64,000 bases of DNA from JAXLRU01 sp046330935 (GCA_046330935.1 JAXLRU010000005.1:536900-600899); one strand, 5' to 3'. Positions 37,461 to 46,865 are shown, numbered from the stretch's first letter. Notes: generated by a model not told the origin, from the sequence alone. Translations and numbers: made by a program.

Positions 37461-37914
37461 TCAGGCGTACTCGGGCGGGATGCCGCCGGTGGCGACCGGC
37501 CCCCACCGCACGGGCGTGACGGCGAGGCACACCTTGTCGCGCTCCCGCATCGCGCGCCGGTAGTCCTCCCAGTCCGGGTGCTCCCCGCCGCTGCCCGGTA
37601 GTACTCGACGAGGGCCTCGACCCTTCCTCGCCCCCGATCACCTCGCCGGTCCCGTCGATCTGGACCCAGGCGTCACCGAAGTCCTCGCCGAGCGCCAGGA
37701 GGCTGCAGCGCGGGTCGCGGGCGAGGTTCACGGACTTCGCGCGCCGCGGGTAGCTGGCCACGAGGATGCGACCGTCGGGTGCCTGAGCACCGGTGACGGG
37801 CGAGAGCTGGGGCCCGCCGTCGGCGCGATAGGTGAGCAGGACGAGGTTGCGGCGCGTCGCGAGGAACTCCCGCAACCCCTCGGCGTCCACCCTGCGCGTC
37901 GTCGCGATCGCCAT
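37461..37914 (-). pseudogene. PPOX class F420-dependent oxidoreductase, frameshifted
   Basis: The N-terminal part reads MAIATTRRVDAEGLREFLA then RNLVLLTYRADGGPQLSPV and ILVASYPRRAKSVNLARDP, which is the split beta-barrel of the pyridoxamine-oxidase-like F420-binding family. The frame breaks after GTGEVIGGEE. Adding one base at 37621-37623 and one at 37583-37586 (both C runs on the plus strand) gives a continuous VEALVEYYRAAAGEHPDWED to PVRWGPVATGGIPPEYA and the stop at 37461. The corrected length of about 150 residues fits the family. The ATG at 37914 has AGGAGG upstream. Confidence 0.82.
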
Positions 37915-38001
37915 GACCTGCCTCCTGCCTGCTCGACCCTGCCCGGCTGCCGACCGCCGCCTCGAGAGCGTGCGGTGGGGACGCGGTGGCAGACTTCGCG
38001 G

Positions 38002-38807
38002 GTGCCCGAGCAGCCCGCCACCTCCCCGCAGCCTCGCACGCCGCTCCTGGACCCCGACGCGGGGCCCGTGCGCGACGCCTACCTCGCCGTCGTGGGACGC
38101 GCCCGCTCGGCACTGGAGGGCACCGCCATGCTGCGGGCGTGGGACCGCCGCGCCCAGGCCGCACCCCGCGGCACGGCCGCGCACCTGCGCACCCTGCTCG
38201 CCGTCCACCAGGCGGAGGACCTCGTCGTCCTCGACCTGCCGTGGTGGACCTACGAGGCCGCCGACCGCGTCGCGGGGTTCCTGCAGGGCCTCGGCGACGC
38301 GGCACGGGTCTTCGAGTACGGTTCGGGCGCCTCGACGATCTGGCTCGCCCGCCGCTGCGCCACCCTCGACTCCGTGGAGCACCACGCGGGCTGGGCCCAG
38401 CGGGTCCGCGAGCTGCTGGCCGCCGCGCCGGGCTGCGCGCGCAGGTGAACCTGCACGTCCCGCAGGTGCCGGAGAGCTCCGCGCCGGTGGTCGGCTCGGG
38501 TGCCCCCAGCGGAGCGGGCCTCGACTTCGCCGCCTACGTCGCGACGATCGAGGACGAGGACGCCGTCGGCGCGCGGCCGTTCGACCTCGTGCTGGTCGAC
38601 GGCCGCGCGCGCGAGGAGGCGCTGCGGCGGGCCCTGCGCCGGACCCGCCCCGGCGGGATGGTGCTGCTGGACGACGCGCAGCGGGAGCGGTACCAGCCGG
38701 TGCTGGCCGAGGCGGTCGCGCTCGGGCACCGGGTCGAGGTGACCCGCGGCCGCACCCCCTGCCAGCCGCTGCCGCGGCGCACCGCCCTGGTCACGGTGCG
38801 GGGCTGA
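38002..38807 (+). pseudogene. Class I SAM-dependent methyltransferase-like protein, frameshifted
   Basis: The first half ends in a Rossmann-type motif (ARVFEYGSGASTIWLARRC followed by VEHHAGWAQRVRELLAAAPG). The second half, one frame away, has ARPFDLVLVDGRAREEAL and RPGGMVLLDDAQRERYQP, typical of class I methyltransferases. One G missing at 38430-38432 joins them as PGLRAQVNLHVPQVPES. The corrected product has about 268 residues; the substrate is unknown. The GTG at 38002 follows CAGACT by six bases, a weak leaderless-type element. It overlaps the MMPL gene tail to tail by 17 bases. Confidence 0.75.
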
Positions 38808-41049
38808 CCTCCACGCCCTCGGGCCGGGGCCGCAGCGCGCGGGGCAACCAGGCGGGCACCTGCCATGCCCGCTCGCCCAGCAGGACCAGCACCGCCGGCA
38901 GCAGGACGCCCCGGATGAGCGTCGCGTCCAGCGCGACGGCGACGGCCATGCCGATGCCGAACATCGCCATGGGGGCGAAGTCGAGCAGGGCGAAGATCGA
39001 GAACACCGAGACCATGATCACCGCTGCGCTGGTGACCACCCCGGCGCTGCGGCCGATGCCGGTCACCACGGCCTCCCGCACGGGTCGACCGTCACGCGCC
39101 TCGCGGATCCTGCTGATCAGGAACACCTGGTAGTCCATGGTCAGGCCGAACAGCAGCACGAACATGAACAGCGGCAGCCAGGACACGACGGCCCCGTAGG
39201 ACGGCACCCCCCACGCCTGCAGCAGCCCGTGCTCGAAGACGAGGGACAGCACCCCGTAGGAGGCGGCCACCGAGGCACCGGTGAGCCCGATCGCGGCGAG
39301 GGCCAGCAGCGGCGAGCCGAACGCGCGCACCAGGAGCACCAGCGCCAGGAGCCCGACGAAGCCCACCACCCACCACTGGCTGCGCTGCAGCGTGCGGTCG
39401 AAGTCGACGTCCGAGGCGGTCTGCCCGCCCACGTCGGCGCGCAGGGAGGTACCGGCCAGCGCCGCGGGCAGGACCGCCGTCCGCAGGGTGTCCAGGGCCG
39501 CCACGGAGGTGGCGTCGCTGCCCGACCCGGCCAGCGGGACGTCGACGACGAGCAGGCCGCCACCGGTCCCGGGGCGTGCGGAGGGCGCCGCGGGGAAGGT
39601 CGACGGGCGGCCTGAGACGGCGGTGCGGAGGCGGTCCAGGGCGGCGGTGCCGGCGGCGCCGGTGGCACCCTCCCCGTGGACGACGACGGTGGCCGAGGCC
39701 GCCTGCCCCGGGAACGCCCGAGCGAGCTCGCTCACCCCGGGCGCGACGGGCGTGCCCTCGGCCAGCAGCGACAGCGGCGGAGCTCCGGTGGGCAGCCCCA
39801 CCCCGACGGCGGCCAGCGCGCCGAGCAGGGTCGCGGCCAGGAGCGCCGCGATCCGAGGGCGTCGCACCACCCGGCGGACGACGGCGCCCCAGAAGCGTGA
39901 GCGGGAGGCGGTCCTGCGGCGCGAGCCCCACCAGGGCACGCGCAGCGCCTCGACCCGGTCGCCCAGCAGGGACAGCGCCGCCGGCAGGGCGGTCACCGCG
40001 GCCAGGACCGACAGCCCGACGACCGTCATCGTGCCGAGGGCCATCACGGCGAAGATGTCGATGCCGGTGAGCAGCAGCCCGGCCAGGGATCCGGCCACGG
40101 TGAGGCCCGCCGTCACCACGGCCCGGCCCGACGTGGCGGTGGCCACCCGCAGCGCGTCCGGGCCGCTGCGGCCCAGGGCCCGCTCCTCCCGCTCGCGGCG
40201 CAGGTAGAACAGGCAGTAGTCGACGCCGACGGCCATGCCGACGAGGACGACGACCGACGTCGTCGAGTCGTCCAGCGGCAGCCAGCGCCCCGGCACGGAC
40301 AGCAGCGACACGGCCGCGGCCACGCAGCCGGCGGCCAGCAGCACGGGCAGGCCGGCCGCGACGAGGGACCCGAAGACGAGCACGAGGATCGCGAGCGTCA
40401 ACGGCAGGCTGGTCCGCTCCGCCCGGGACAGGTCGGCCCCGACCTGGTCCCCGATCGCCTTGTCGACGGACGCGTCCCCCGCCTGCACGACGACGAGGTC
40501 GGGGTGCGCGCGCGCCACCTTCGCCACCGCCGCCTGGGCGGGGACGACCGCCTCGTCGGGGTCGTCGCCGACGACCTCGAACGTGGCGAGGGCGGCGTGC
40601 CCGTCCGGGCTGAGCAGGCCGGGGTCCTCCAGCGCCGTGCGCACCGACGTGGCCGAGCCCGGCAGCGCCCGCAGGGCGGTCGCGAGCTCGCCCAGGGCCT
40701 GCCGCACCTGCGCGTCGCGCACGGCGTCGCCGGTGCCGGCGGCCCGGCGCACGAGCACCTGCTCCCGGGCGGGTGCTTCGCGGCCCGCGTCGGCGAGGGC
40801 CTGCTCGGCCCGCCCTGCCTCGCCGGGGCTGCGCGCGGGTGCGGTCGTGCCCGAGGCGAACCCGCCCACCGCGACGGCGAGCACGACCAGGGCGATCCAC
40901 CCGAGGAGCACGACGCGGCGGTGGCGGATGCTCCAGGCGGCGATGCGCTCCACGAGCGGGCCGGAGGGGCGGCGGGAGGGCGGCGGCGCGTGCGGGTCCG
41001 GCGGTTGGTCGAGCGCGGGACGGGCGGCGGTCGGTGAGGAGAGGTTCAT
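38791..41049 (-). CDS. MMPL family transporter
   Basis: The 752-residue product is an RND-superfamily MMPL protein of the inner membrane. The first membrane helix (RRVVLLGWIALVVLAVAVGGF, about residues 35-55) is followed by an extracytoplasmic loop domain, five helices, then a repeat of the same plan. Conserved motifs are GMAVGVDYCLFYLRREREE in the first half and GLTMDYQVFLISRIREARD in the second, each holding the proton-relay Asp/Tyr. MMPL proteins export lipids, siderophores or drugs; the substrate here is unknown. The ATG at 41049 has ACGGAG upstream. The sensor-domain and winged-helix genes upstream on the same strand may control or accompany it. Confidence 0.92.
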   Translation of the reverse strand: MNLSSPTAARPALDQPPDPHAPPPSRRPSGPLVERIAAWSIRHRRVVLLGWIALVVLAVAVGGFASGTTAPARSPGEAGRAEQALADAGREAPAREQVLVRRAAGTGDAVRDAQVRQALGELATALRALPGSATSVRTALEDPGLLSPDGHAALATFEVVGDDPDEAVVPAQAAVAKVARAHPDLVVVQAGDASVDKAIGDQVGADLSRAERTSLPLTLAILVLVFGSLVAAGLPVLLAAGCVAAAVSLLSVPGRWLPLDDSTTSVVVLVGMAVGVDYCLFYLRREREERALGRSGPDALRVATATSGRAVVTAGLTVAGSLAGLLLTGIDIFAVMALGTMTVVGLSVLAAVTALPAALSLLGDRVEALRVPWWGSRRRTASRSRFWGAVVRRVVRRPRIAALLAATLLGALAAVGVGLPTGAPPLSLLAEGTPVAPGVSELARAFPGQAASATVVVHGEGATGAAGTAALDRLRTAVSGRPSTFPAAPSARPGTGGGLLVVDVPLAGSGSDATSVAALDTLRTAVLPAALAGTSLRADVGGQTASDVDFDRTLQRSQWWVVGFVGLLALVLLVRAFGSPLLALAAIGLTGASVAASYGVLSLVFEHGLLQAWGVPSYGAVVSWLPLFMFVLLFGLTMDYQVFLISRIREARDGRPVREAVVTGIGRSAGVVTSAAVIMVSVFSIFALLDFAPMAMFGIGMAVAVALDATLIRGVLLPAVLVLLGERAWQVPAWLPRALRPRPEGVEVSPAP

Positions 41050-41230
41050 GATCGCTCCGTTTGGGGCGTGCGGCATCGGCACTGCGGCGACAGCCCAGCG
41101 CGATGGCTCGGGGGGAGATGAGGGGGTGAGACGACGGGAGGTGAGGCGGGAGGGGGCTCAGGGGATCCGACGAGAGCTCGGGCGCACGCCTCCAACGGCG
41201 CAGACGGAGCCGCCCGTCGAACGGGCGACG
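41050..41230. other. 181-base gap between sensor-domain and MMPL genes
   Basis: The gap holds a GC-rich segment with no clear hairpin terminator and no TAnnnT element at leaderless spacing. The MMPL gene could be read from here or through the upstream unit. No gene is seen. Confidence 0.3.
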
Positions 41231-42040
41231 TCAGGCGGTGAGCCCGTCCGCCTCGGCGGTGGTCGGCGAGCCGTGGCTGCCGGCGACGAGGGTGGGCGTG
41301 AGGGCGGGAAGCGGGCCGGGCGTGGCCAGGACCTCCCGGGCGGCGGCCATGGGGTCGCGAGGCGTGCCGACCACGGCCGCCACGGTGCGGGCGTGCAGGC
41401 GGGCGGCCGCACGCACCAGGAGGCCCGCACCGGCGAGCAGGACGAGCCCTGCCGCGGCGACCATCAGGGCCGTGCCGAGGTCCCCGATGAAGACGCCGAT
41501 CGCCCCGCGCCCGTCGGGTCCGTGCGGGAACCAGCCCAGGGCGATGCCGTGGGCGCGGGAGCCGTCGGGGAAGTCCTGCGGGATGGCCCAGTACCAGGCG
41601 GGGCAGGTGAGGAGGCCGAGGACGGCCAGCCACACGATCAGGGCGGCCAGGTCGAGGGCGTAGAGGGGGGCGAACAGCAGGACGAGGAGGGCGAGCTCGC
41701 GCCACGTGAGGCCCGCCGACCACTGCGCGCGCAGCCGGGCGAGCAGGCCGGAGGCGGCGGCCGGTGGGGTTGCCGTCACCGGGCGTTCGAGGACGGCGGC
41801 GGCGCGGTGCCGTTCGAGGGCGGCGCAGCCGTGCACGAGCAGGGCCGCACCCAGCAGCAGGGGCAGCCCCACCACCGTGACGGCGAGCCCCACGGCCACG
41901 GACAGGGCGGTCACGACCACGCTGAACAGCAGGACCGGCAGGACGAGGCCGACCGCCAGGTACGCCAGGGCCCGCCAGGTGCGGGGGCCGGCCAGGGCGT
42001 CGACCGGTGCGGGCAGCCCGCGGCCCGGGGCGGGGCTCAC
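41231..42040 (-). CDS. Sensor domain-containing membrane protein
   Basis: The 269-residue product resembles the putative sensor domain of actinobacterial histidine kinases and stand-alone relatives. Two hydrophobic hairpins (ALAYLAVGLVLPVLLFSVVV and AVGLAVTVVGLPLLLGAALL) are followed by a cytoplasmic stretch, another helix pair (WRELALLVLLFAPLYALDLA onward) and a last pair near residue 190. There is no kinase or output domain. The GTG start overlaps the stop of the small membrane protein gene as GTGA. It probably works with the winged-helix regulator two genes upstream. Confidence 0.75.
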   Translation of the reverse strand: MSPAPGRGLPAPVDALAGPRTWRALAYLAVGLVLPVLLFSVVVTALSVAVGLAVTVVGLPLLLGAALLVHGCAALERHRAAAVLERPVTATPPAAASGLLARLRAQWSAGLTWRELALLVLLFAPLYALDLAALIVWLAVLGLLTCPAWYWAIPQDFPDGSRAHGIALGWFPHGPDGRGAIGVFIGDLGTALMVAAAGLVLLAGAGLLVRAAARLHARTVAAVVGTPRDPMAAAREVLATPGPLPALTPTLVAGSHGSPTTAEADGLTA

Positions 42041-42270
42041 TCGACGCTCCTCAGCAGCGTCTCGACGGCCTCCAGCCGCGAGCTGATCACGGACAGTTCC
42101 TGCTGCAGGGCCTGCTGGTTGGCCACGGCCTGCTCGGCGAGCTGGCGGAAGGCGGCGTGCGCGACGGCGTCGGCGCGGTGGCGCTGCAGGCGGAAGTAGC
42201 TGATGACGACGGCCCCGGTGATGCCGACGACGCCGAGGACGATGGCGATGGAGATGAGCGCCCCGGTCAT
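42037..42270 (-). CDS. Small single-pass membrane protein with coiled coil
   Basis: The 77-residue product has one N-terminal membrane helix (LISIAIVLGVVGITGAVVIS) and then a soluble part rich in Ala, Gln, Glu and Leu (about residues 28-77) predicted to be a coiled coil. I do not recognise a named family. It sits between the winged-helix regulator and the sensor-domain protein and is translationally coupled to the latter, so it may be a membrane adaptor of that system (inference). Confidence 0.7.
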   Translation of the reverse strand: MTGALISIAIVLGVVGITGAVVISYFRLQRHRADAVAHAAFRQLAEQAVANQQALQQELSVISSRLEAVETLLRSVE

Positions 42271-42345
42271 GGGAACTCCTTCGAGGACGGCGGGTGACGG
42301 GCCCGCACGGAATGGACGGTCGGGGGGCGACGAGGACGGGCCCGG

Positions 42346-42690
42346 TCAGGGATCGCGGTCGTCCTCCGGGGGCGGCACCTCGGCGTCGGCCCCAGGGGCC
42401 GCGCTGGAGGCCATCGCTTCGAGCACCGCTTCGGGGGTGAGCCGCACGTCGAAGGGGACGAGGCGGAAGAACTTCATCGCCTTGCCGTCGGCCGAGAGCT
42501 CGAGATCGCCCTCGACGAGGCCTGCGGCCTGGAGCTTCTCCAGGTGCATGTACAGCAGCGGCCGCGACAGCCCCAGTCGCCGCGCCAGCTCGCTCACGTG
42601 CACCCTCTCCCCCGTGAGGGCGGCGAGGACGTTGAGCCGCTGGCGGTGCCCGAGGGCGGCGAGGAGCGCGAGCAGCTCGTCGGCGTCCAC
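42346..42690 (-). CDS. Winged helix-turn-helix transcriptional regulator (ArsR-like)
   Basis: The 114-residue product has a winged-helix domain. ALLAALGHRQRLNVLAAL is followed by the recognition region VHVSELARRLGLSRPLLYMHLEKLQAAGLVEGDLE and a wing around residues 55-75. No metal-binding cysteines of the classical ArsR type are present, so a protein or small-molecule signal is more likely. The C-terminal 25 residues are acidic and disordered. The GTG follows GAGGAGA. It heads a unit with the small membrane protein and sensor-domain genes and probably regulates itself through the divergent intergenic region. Confidence 0.85.
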   Translation of the reverse strand: MDADELLALLAALGHRQRLNVLAALTGERVHVSELARRLGLSRPLLYMHLEKLQAAGLVEGDLELSADGKAMKFFRLVPFDVRLTPEAVLEAMASSAAPGADAEVPPPEDDRDP

Positions 42691-42729
42691 GGCATCTCCT
42701 CTATCGATCCATCACGTGTAAGAAGAGAC

Positions 42730-42754
42730 TGACAGGTGAAGGAACGGGCTGTCA
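42730..42754. promoter_or_regulatory. Inverted repeat TGACAG-N13-CTGTCA
   Basis: A perfect six-base inverted repeat (42730-42735 and 42749-42754) lies between the divergent winged-helix and metalloprotease genes, near a CACGTG palindrome at 42711-42716. It is a candidate operator for the winged-helix protein. Confidence 0.3.
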
Positions 42755-42873
42755 ATCAGATCGAGAACCCCCGTTCGGCGGGCGCGGGACGAGCCGCCCC
42801 GAGCGCAGACTTGAGGGGATTTCTCCCGGAGGCGCCCCGCGAGGGCGCGACGACGCGGCGCACGGAGGAGCAC

Positions 42874-43671
42874 GTGGACGACGCCTCGCCCGCGCGGACC
42901 AGGCCGACCAGGACGGCCGGGCCGACGAGATCGACCAGATCGACCAGTCGGGCCCGATGGGTCGGTGCAGCCCTCGCCCTGGCGGCCTGCGCGTCCCTCG
43001 TGGCGGTTCCCGCCTCGCCCTCCCTGGCCGCCTCCGCCCCTGCACCCGGCTACCGGCTCAGCCGCAACGCCGACGGCAGCGTGGTGCGCTGGAACTCCTG
43101 CGCCGCCGTCCACTACCGGGTCAACACCTCCTCGGCGCCCCCTGGTGCGCTGGGAGACGTGAAGGCGGCCGTCACGCGCCTGTCACGGGCCACGGGGATG
43201 GTCTTCGTCTACGACGGCACGACCCGCACGGTGCCGGGGCGTACCTACGGCGGTGACGCCCAGCCCTGGAACGGTCGCGTCCCGCCCGTGGTCATCGCCT
43301 GGGCCTCCCCCGGCAAGGGCAAGGGCCGCAGCGACGCCCTGTCGGGCGCGCGCAGCCAGGTCGGCGTCGCCGGGTGGCGCACCGCCTGGTGGTCCGACGG
43401 CCGCCGCTCGCACGCGCCGCGGATCGTCACCGGCTACGTCGTGATCAACAAGTCGTCCAGCGCCAGACTGAGCCCCGGCTTCGGCGCCGGCGGCCGCGGG
43501 CCGGTGCTGATGCACGAGCTGGGGCACGTCGTCGGTCTGGAGCACGTCGACGACAGCCGGCAGCTCATGTACCCCACCATGACGTCCGTCCACTCCTACT
43601 CCCCAGGCGACCTGTCGGGCCTGCGGCAGGTCGGTCGGCGCACCCGCACCGCGGCCGACTGCCTGCCCTGA
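42874..43671 (+). CDS. Secreted matrixin-like zinc metalloprotease
   Basis: The 265-residue product has an Arg/Thr-rich N-region, a hydrophobic signal segment (WVGAALALAACASLVAVPA) and a catalytic domain with HELGHVVGLEHVDD, the HExxHxxGxxH zinc site of metzincins. The methionine turn is probably YPTMTS. It should act outside the cell; the substrate is unknown. The GTG at 42874 follows CGGAGGAG, so I prefer it to in-frame codons about 140 bases upstream that lack a ribosome-binding site. A strong terminator follows. Confidence 0.85.
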   Translation: MDDASPARTRPTRTAGPTRSTRSTSRARWVGAALALAACASLVAVPASPSLAASAPAPGYRLSRNADGSVVRWNSCAAVHYRVNTSSAPPGALGDVKAAVTRLSRATGMVFVYDGTTRTVPGRTYGGDAQPWNGRVPPVVIAWASPGKGKGRSDALSGARSQVGVAGWRTAWWSDGRRSHAPRIVTGYVVINKSSSARLSPGFGAGGRGPVLMHELGHVVGLEHVDDSRQLMYPTMTSVHSYSPGDLSGLRQVGRRTRTAADCLP

Positions 43672-43702
43672 TCCAGCCGTTCCGGCACCCCCGTCCCCCA
43701 CG

Positions 43703-43740
43703 CCGAAGGGCCCGACCGCAGCTGCGGTCGGGCCCTTCGG
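43703..43740. terminator. Strong bidirectional terminator
   Basis: A perfect 18-base stem pairs 43703-43720 with 43723-43740 around a two-base loop, between the convergent metalloprotease and DEAD-box genes. Confidence 0.85.
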
Positions 43741-43813
43741 GCGTCTCGGATCGATGCCCGGCCTCAGCGTCCGTGGAGACGCCGTGCCTGGGCACCGGTG
43801 CTGCTCGTGGAGG

Positions 43814-45340
43814 TCAGCGACCCTGGGCGGGCTGTGCGGGGCCCTGGGCGCGGTAGGGACCGCCATGAGCGCGGCCCTCGCGGGCGTCGCGACCGGCCGG
43901 GGCCGGACGGCTGCCGCTGCGCGCGGGGCGGCCGGGACCCTCGCGCCGGGGCGACCAGGCGCCCGACTCGCCACCTCGCCGGGGCGGGCCCTGGCGACGC
44001 GGACGGCGGGGCTCCTCCTCGACGACGACGACGGGCTCCCCCGACGTGCCGAGCTCGACGACCTCGGGGTGCTCGGGGTCGACCGGGACGATCGCGTGGC
44101 CGGTACGGCCGAGCGTGCGCAGCATCCGGTCGTGGTCGCGCATCTCGCCGGGCTGGACCAGCGACAGCACGGTCCCGGAGCGGCCCGCGCGCGCGGTCCG
44201 GCCGCTGCGGTGGAGGTAGTCCTTGTGGTCGTTCGGCGGGTCGTAGTGCACCACGAGGTCGACGTCGTCGACGTGGATGCCACGAGCGGCGACGTCCGTG
44301 GCCACCAGGACGCGGCGGCGACCGCTGGCGAAGTTCTCCAGCGCCTTGCGGCGCTGCCCCTGGGTGCGGTCGCCGTGGATCGCCTCGCTGGGGATGCCGC
44401 ATCGGTCGAGGTGGTCGGCCAGACGCTGGGCGCCGATCTTCGTACGGACGAACAGGAGGGTGCGGCCGGGGCGGGCGGCGACGGCGGCGGCCACCGCGTT
44501 CTTGGTCTCCTTGCGCACCCCGAAGGAGCGCAGCTCCATCGTGTCGACGGTCGCGACGGCCCCGGTGACGGCGTGCAGCGCGGGCTCGGTGAGGTGCCCC
44601 TCGACGAGCGCGGCGGCGGCGCGGTCCATGGTGGCCGAGAACAGCAGCCGCTGGGCGGTGGCCGGCACCGAGTCGAGGATGCGGGTCACCGAGGGCAGGA
44701 AGCCGAGGTCGGCCATGTGGTCGGCCTCGTCGAGGACGGCGACCTGGACGTCGTCGAGCTGGCAGGTGCCCCGGCGCTGGTGGTCCTCGAGGCGGCCGGG
44801 GGTGGCGATCACGACGTCGCAGGCGCGTCGCAGCTTCATCACCTGCGCCTGGATCGAGGCGCCGCCGTACACGGCGGCGACCCGCAGGTTCAGTGCCGCG
44901 GCGAGCGGGGCGAGCGCGTCGTTGACCTGCTGGGCGAGCTCGCGCGTGGGGACGACCACGAGCCCGCGGGGGCGGCCGGGGGCACTGGTGGCACCGGCGA
45001 GCCGGGCCAGCAGGGGGAGGCCGAAGGCGAGGGTCTTGCCCGACCCCGTACCCGCGCGGCCGACGACGTCGCGGCCGCCGAGGGCGTCCGGGATCGCGCG
45101 CGACTGGAGCGGGGTGGGGGCGGTGATGCCGGCGCGGGCGAGCCCGGACACGAGCGTGCGGGGCAGGCCGAGCTCGGCGAAGTCGGCGGCCGTGGGGGCC
45201 GCGTCCTCCTGGGAGGCGGTCAGGGCCACCTCCAGGGCGGAGGGCTGGCGGGGCGGACGCGCGGCGCGCGGGGCGCTGCCGGAGTCACGGCGGTTCTGGG
45301 TGGGGCGACGACGGGGACGGTGGGTGGTCGCGTCGGTCAC
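43814..45340 (-). CDS. DEAD/DEAH box RNA helicase
   Basis: The 508-residue product has all DEAD-box motifs: Q motif (GITAPTPLQSRAIPD), GRAGTGSGKT, VPTRELAQQ, ATPGRLEDH, LDEADHMADLGF, FSATM, the ATDVAARGIHVDDV block and YLHRSGRTARAG. A 90-residue Arg/Gly/Pro-rich tail, as in RhlE/CsdA-type helicases, probably binds RNA nonspecifically. It likely helps ribosome assembly or mRNA turnover at low temperature (family knowledge). The GTG at 45340 follows GGAAGGA. The upstream open frame has no RBS and is not helicase-like. Confidence 0.94.
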   Translation of the reverse strand: MTDATTHRPRRRPTQNRRDSGSAPRAARPPRQPSALEVALTASQEDAAPTAADFAELGLPRTLVSGLARAGITAPTPLQSRAIPDALGGRDVVGRAGTGSGKTLAFGLPLLARLAGATSAPGRPRGLVVVPTRELAQQVNDALAPLAAALNLRVAAVYGGASIQAQVMKLRRACDVVIATPGRLEDHQRRGTCQLDDVQVAVLDEADHMADLGFLPSVTRILDSVPATAQRLLFSATMDRAAAALVEGHLTEPALHAVTGAVATVDTMELRSFGVRKETKNAVAAAVAARPGRTLLFVRTKIGAQRLADHLDRCGIPSEAIHGDRTQGQRRKALENFASGRRRVLVATDVAARGIHVDDVDLVVHYDPPNDHKDYLHRSGRTARAGRSGTVLSLVQPGEMRDHDRMLRTLGRTGHAIVPVDPEHPEVVELGTSGEPVVVVEEEPRRPRRQGPPRRGGESGAWSPRREGPGRPARSGSRPAPAGRDAREGRAHGGPYRAQGPAQPAQGR

Positions 45341-45686
45341 GCGGGTCCTTCCGGGGCAGGGGCGCGCACCGGCAGCGGCGTGGACGCAGGGTCCACACCG
45401 CAGCAGCACGCGACCGGGGGTGTGCGCAGCGAGGCGCCGATCGGTGGGGTCGGCCTGGGCCGACGACCACCCCGGGCGCGTGCGTCGCGACGCGCAGGGC
45501 CCGCGGTGACGCGGGCCGTGCCTCGACGAAAGGAACCGCCAGGGTGGACAGGTCGTGAGGGCCTTCGCCGGCGAGCGGCGATCGACCCCGCGACGCCGTG
45601 AAGGCGCCGGATCCGCGTGCTCACGGCGTGGGCGCGCGGACGACCTGCGTCAAGGGTAGCGGGCCGACGGGGGTGCCGCGTACCGC
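45341..45686. other. 346-base gap: DEAD-box leader / capA-like 3' region
   Basis: No gene is supported here. A perfect eight-base stem with a GTGA loop (45498-45505 with 45510-45517) may end the CapA-like gene or structure the helicase leader. Long 5' leaders are common for DEAD-box genes. A TTGACG (minus strand, near 45650) could be a -35, but no good -10 follows. Confidence 0.35.
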
Positions 45687-46853
45687 TCAGCCCGCGGGGG
45701 GCGTCTGCGACAGCCCGCTGCACCGCTGCGCGGCCGCTCGACGGGCGTCGAGATCGGCCTGCTCCTTGTCGTCCCGGGCGGCCCGGGGCACGCCGTCGGA
45801 GCGCACGCGCAGCGGCGTCCAGGACTGCTCGCTCACCCGTGCGGCCTTCCCCCGGCCCTGGGGGCGCACCGTGAGCGTGAGGACGCCGGTGGTCGTGTCC
45901 GCCGGGTCGCGCCAGCGCCACCAGACGAAGTTGCCCAACCCCCAGGCCACGTAGCTGCCCTGCCGCCACCCCGACCCCTGCACCCGGTGGGCGTGCGCCC
46001 CGACGACGACGTCCGCACCGGCCGCGGCGAGGGCGTCGGCCGTGCGCTTCTGGGCGGCGTCCGGGCAGCTGGTGTAGTCGGTGCCCCAGTGCAGGTAGAC
46101 GAGGACGACGTCGGCGTCGGCCCGGGCGCGGCGCACGGCGGTGGCCAGGCGGCGCAGGCCGGCCCCGGAACTGGAGGCGACGCCGGGCCGGGAGCCCTTC
46201 GCCGGCCACGTCCGCAGCGTCCAGTCGGGCACCTGGGTGGCGCCGAGCACGGCGACCCGCACCCCCCGCACGTCGAGCATCGCCGCCCCGTAGGCGTCGT
46301 CCTCGTCCTTGCCGAACCCGACCACGGGGATGGGCGAGGACGCGCGGGCGGCGAGGGAGTCCTTCAGGCCGTCGGGCCCGTAGTCGACGGCGTGGTTGTT
46401 CGCCATGGTCACGACGTCCACCCCCGTCTCGGCGAGGGCGTCGAGCGCGGCCGGGGTGGTGCGGAAGTGGAACTGCTTGGGCTGCGGCGTGCCGCGCGTG
46501 GTGATCGCGGTCTCGAGGTTCACCATCGCGAGGTCGGCCCCGGCGAGCAGCGGACGCAGGTCCGCCAGCCCGGAGGTCGACGGGTCCTGCAGCAACTGCG
46601 CCACGTGCTCGGCGAAGTGCACGTCCCCGGCCAGGGCGATCGTCATCGTGTCCGTCCCGGCCGTGGTGGGCGGCGCCGACGTCGGGGTGTCGGTCGGCGG
46701 CGGTGCGGACGTGGCCGTCTCCCGGCCGGCGTCCGAGGACGGCGCGGGTGCGGCCGCCCTCGGTGCGGGCTCCTCGGCGGAGCAGGCCGCGCACAGCGCG
46801 GCCGTGGCGACGAGGGCGCACAGGAAGGTGTGGAGCGGTCGACGCGCGGGCAC
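45687..46853 (-). CDS. CapA family lipoprotein
   Basis: The 388-residue product has a signal peptide with lipobox (ATAALCAAC), a 45-residue Ala/Pro/Thr linker and a PGA_cap/CapA-type metallophosphatase-like domain. Typical stretches are IALAGDVHFAE, MVNLETAITTRG, DVVTMANNHAVDYGPDGL, VYLHWGTDY and VVGAHAHRVQG, holding the expected Asp, Asn, His metal ligands. CapA homologues take part in poly-gamma-glutamate capsule formation, but isolated actinobacterial copies have no proven role. The GTG has TAGACT ending six bases upstream, so it is probably leaderless. It is divergent from the marR gene. Confidence 0.9.
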   Translation of the reverse strand: MPARRPLHTFLCALVATAALCAACSAEEPAPRAAAPAPSSDAGRETATSAPPPTDTPTSAPPTTAGTDTMTIALAGDVHFAEHVAQLLQDPSTSGLADLRPLLAGADLAMVNLETAITTRGTPQPKQFHFRTTPAALDALAETGVDVVTMANNHAVDYGPDGLKDSLAARASSPIPVVGFGKDEDDAYGAAMLDVRGVRVAVLGATQVPDWTLRTWPAKGSRPGVASSSGAGLRRLATAVRRARADADVVLVYLHWGTDYTSCPDAAQKRTADALAAAGADVVVGAHAHRVQGSGWRQGSYVAWGLGNFVWWRWRDPADTTTGVLTLTVRPQGRGKAARVSEQSWTPLRVRSDGVPRAARDDKEQADLDARRAAAQRCSGLSQTPPAG

Positions 46854-46859
46854 GGCCGG

Positions 46860-46865
46860 AGTCTA
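46860..46865 (-). promoter_or_regulatory. -10 element of leaderless CapA-like promoter
   Basis: On the minus strand TAGACT is followed by six bases and the GTG at 46853. Confidence 0.6.
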
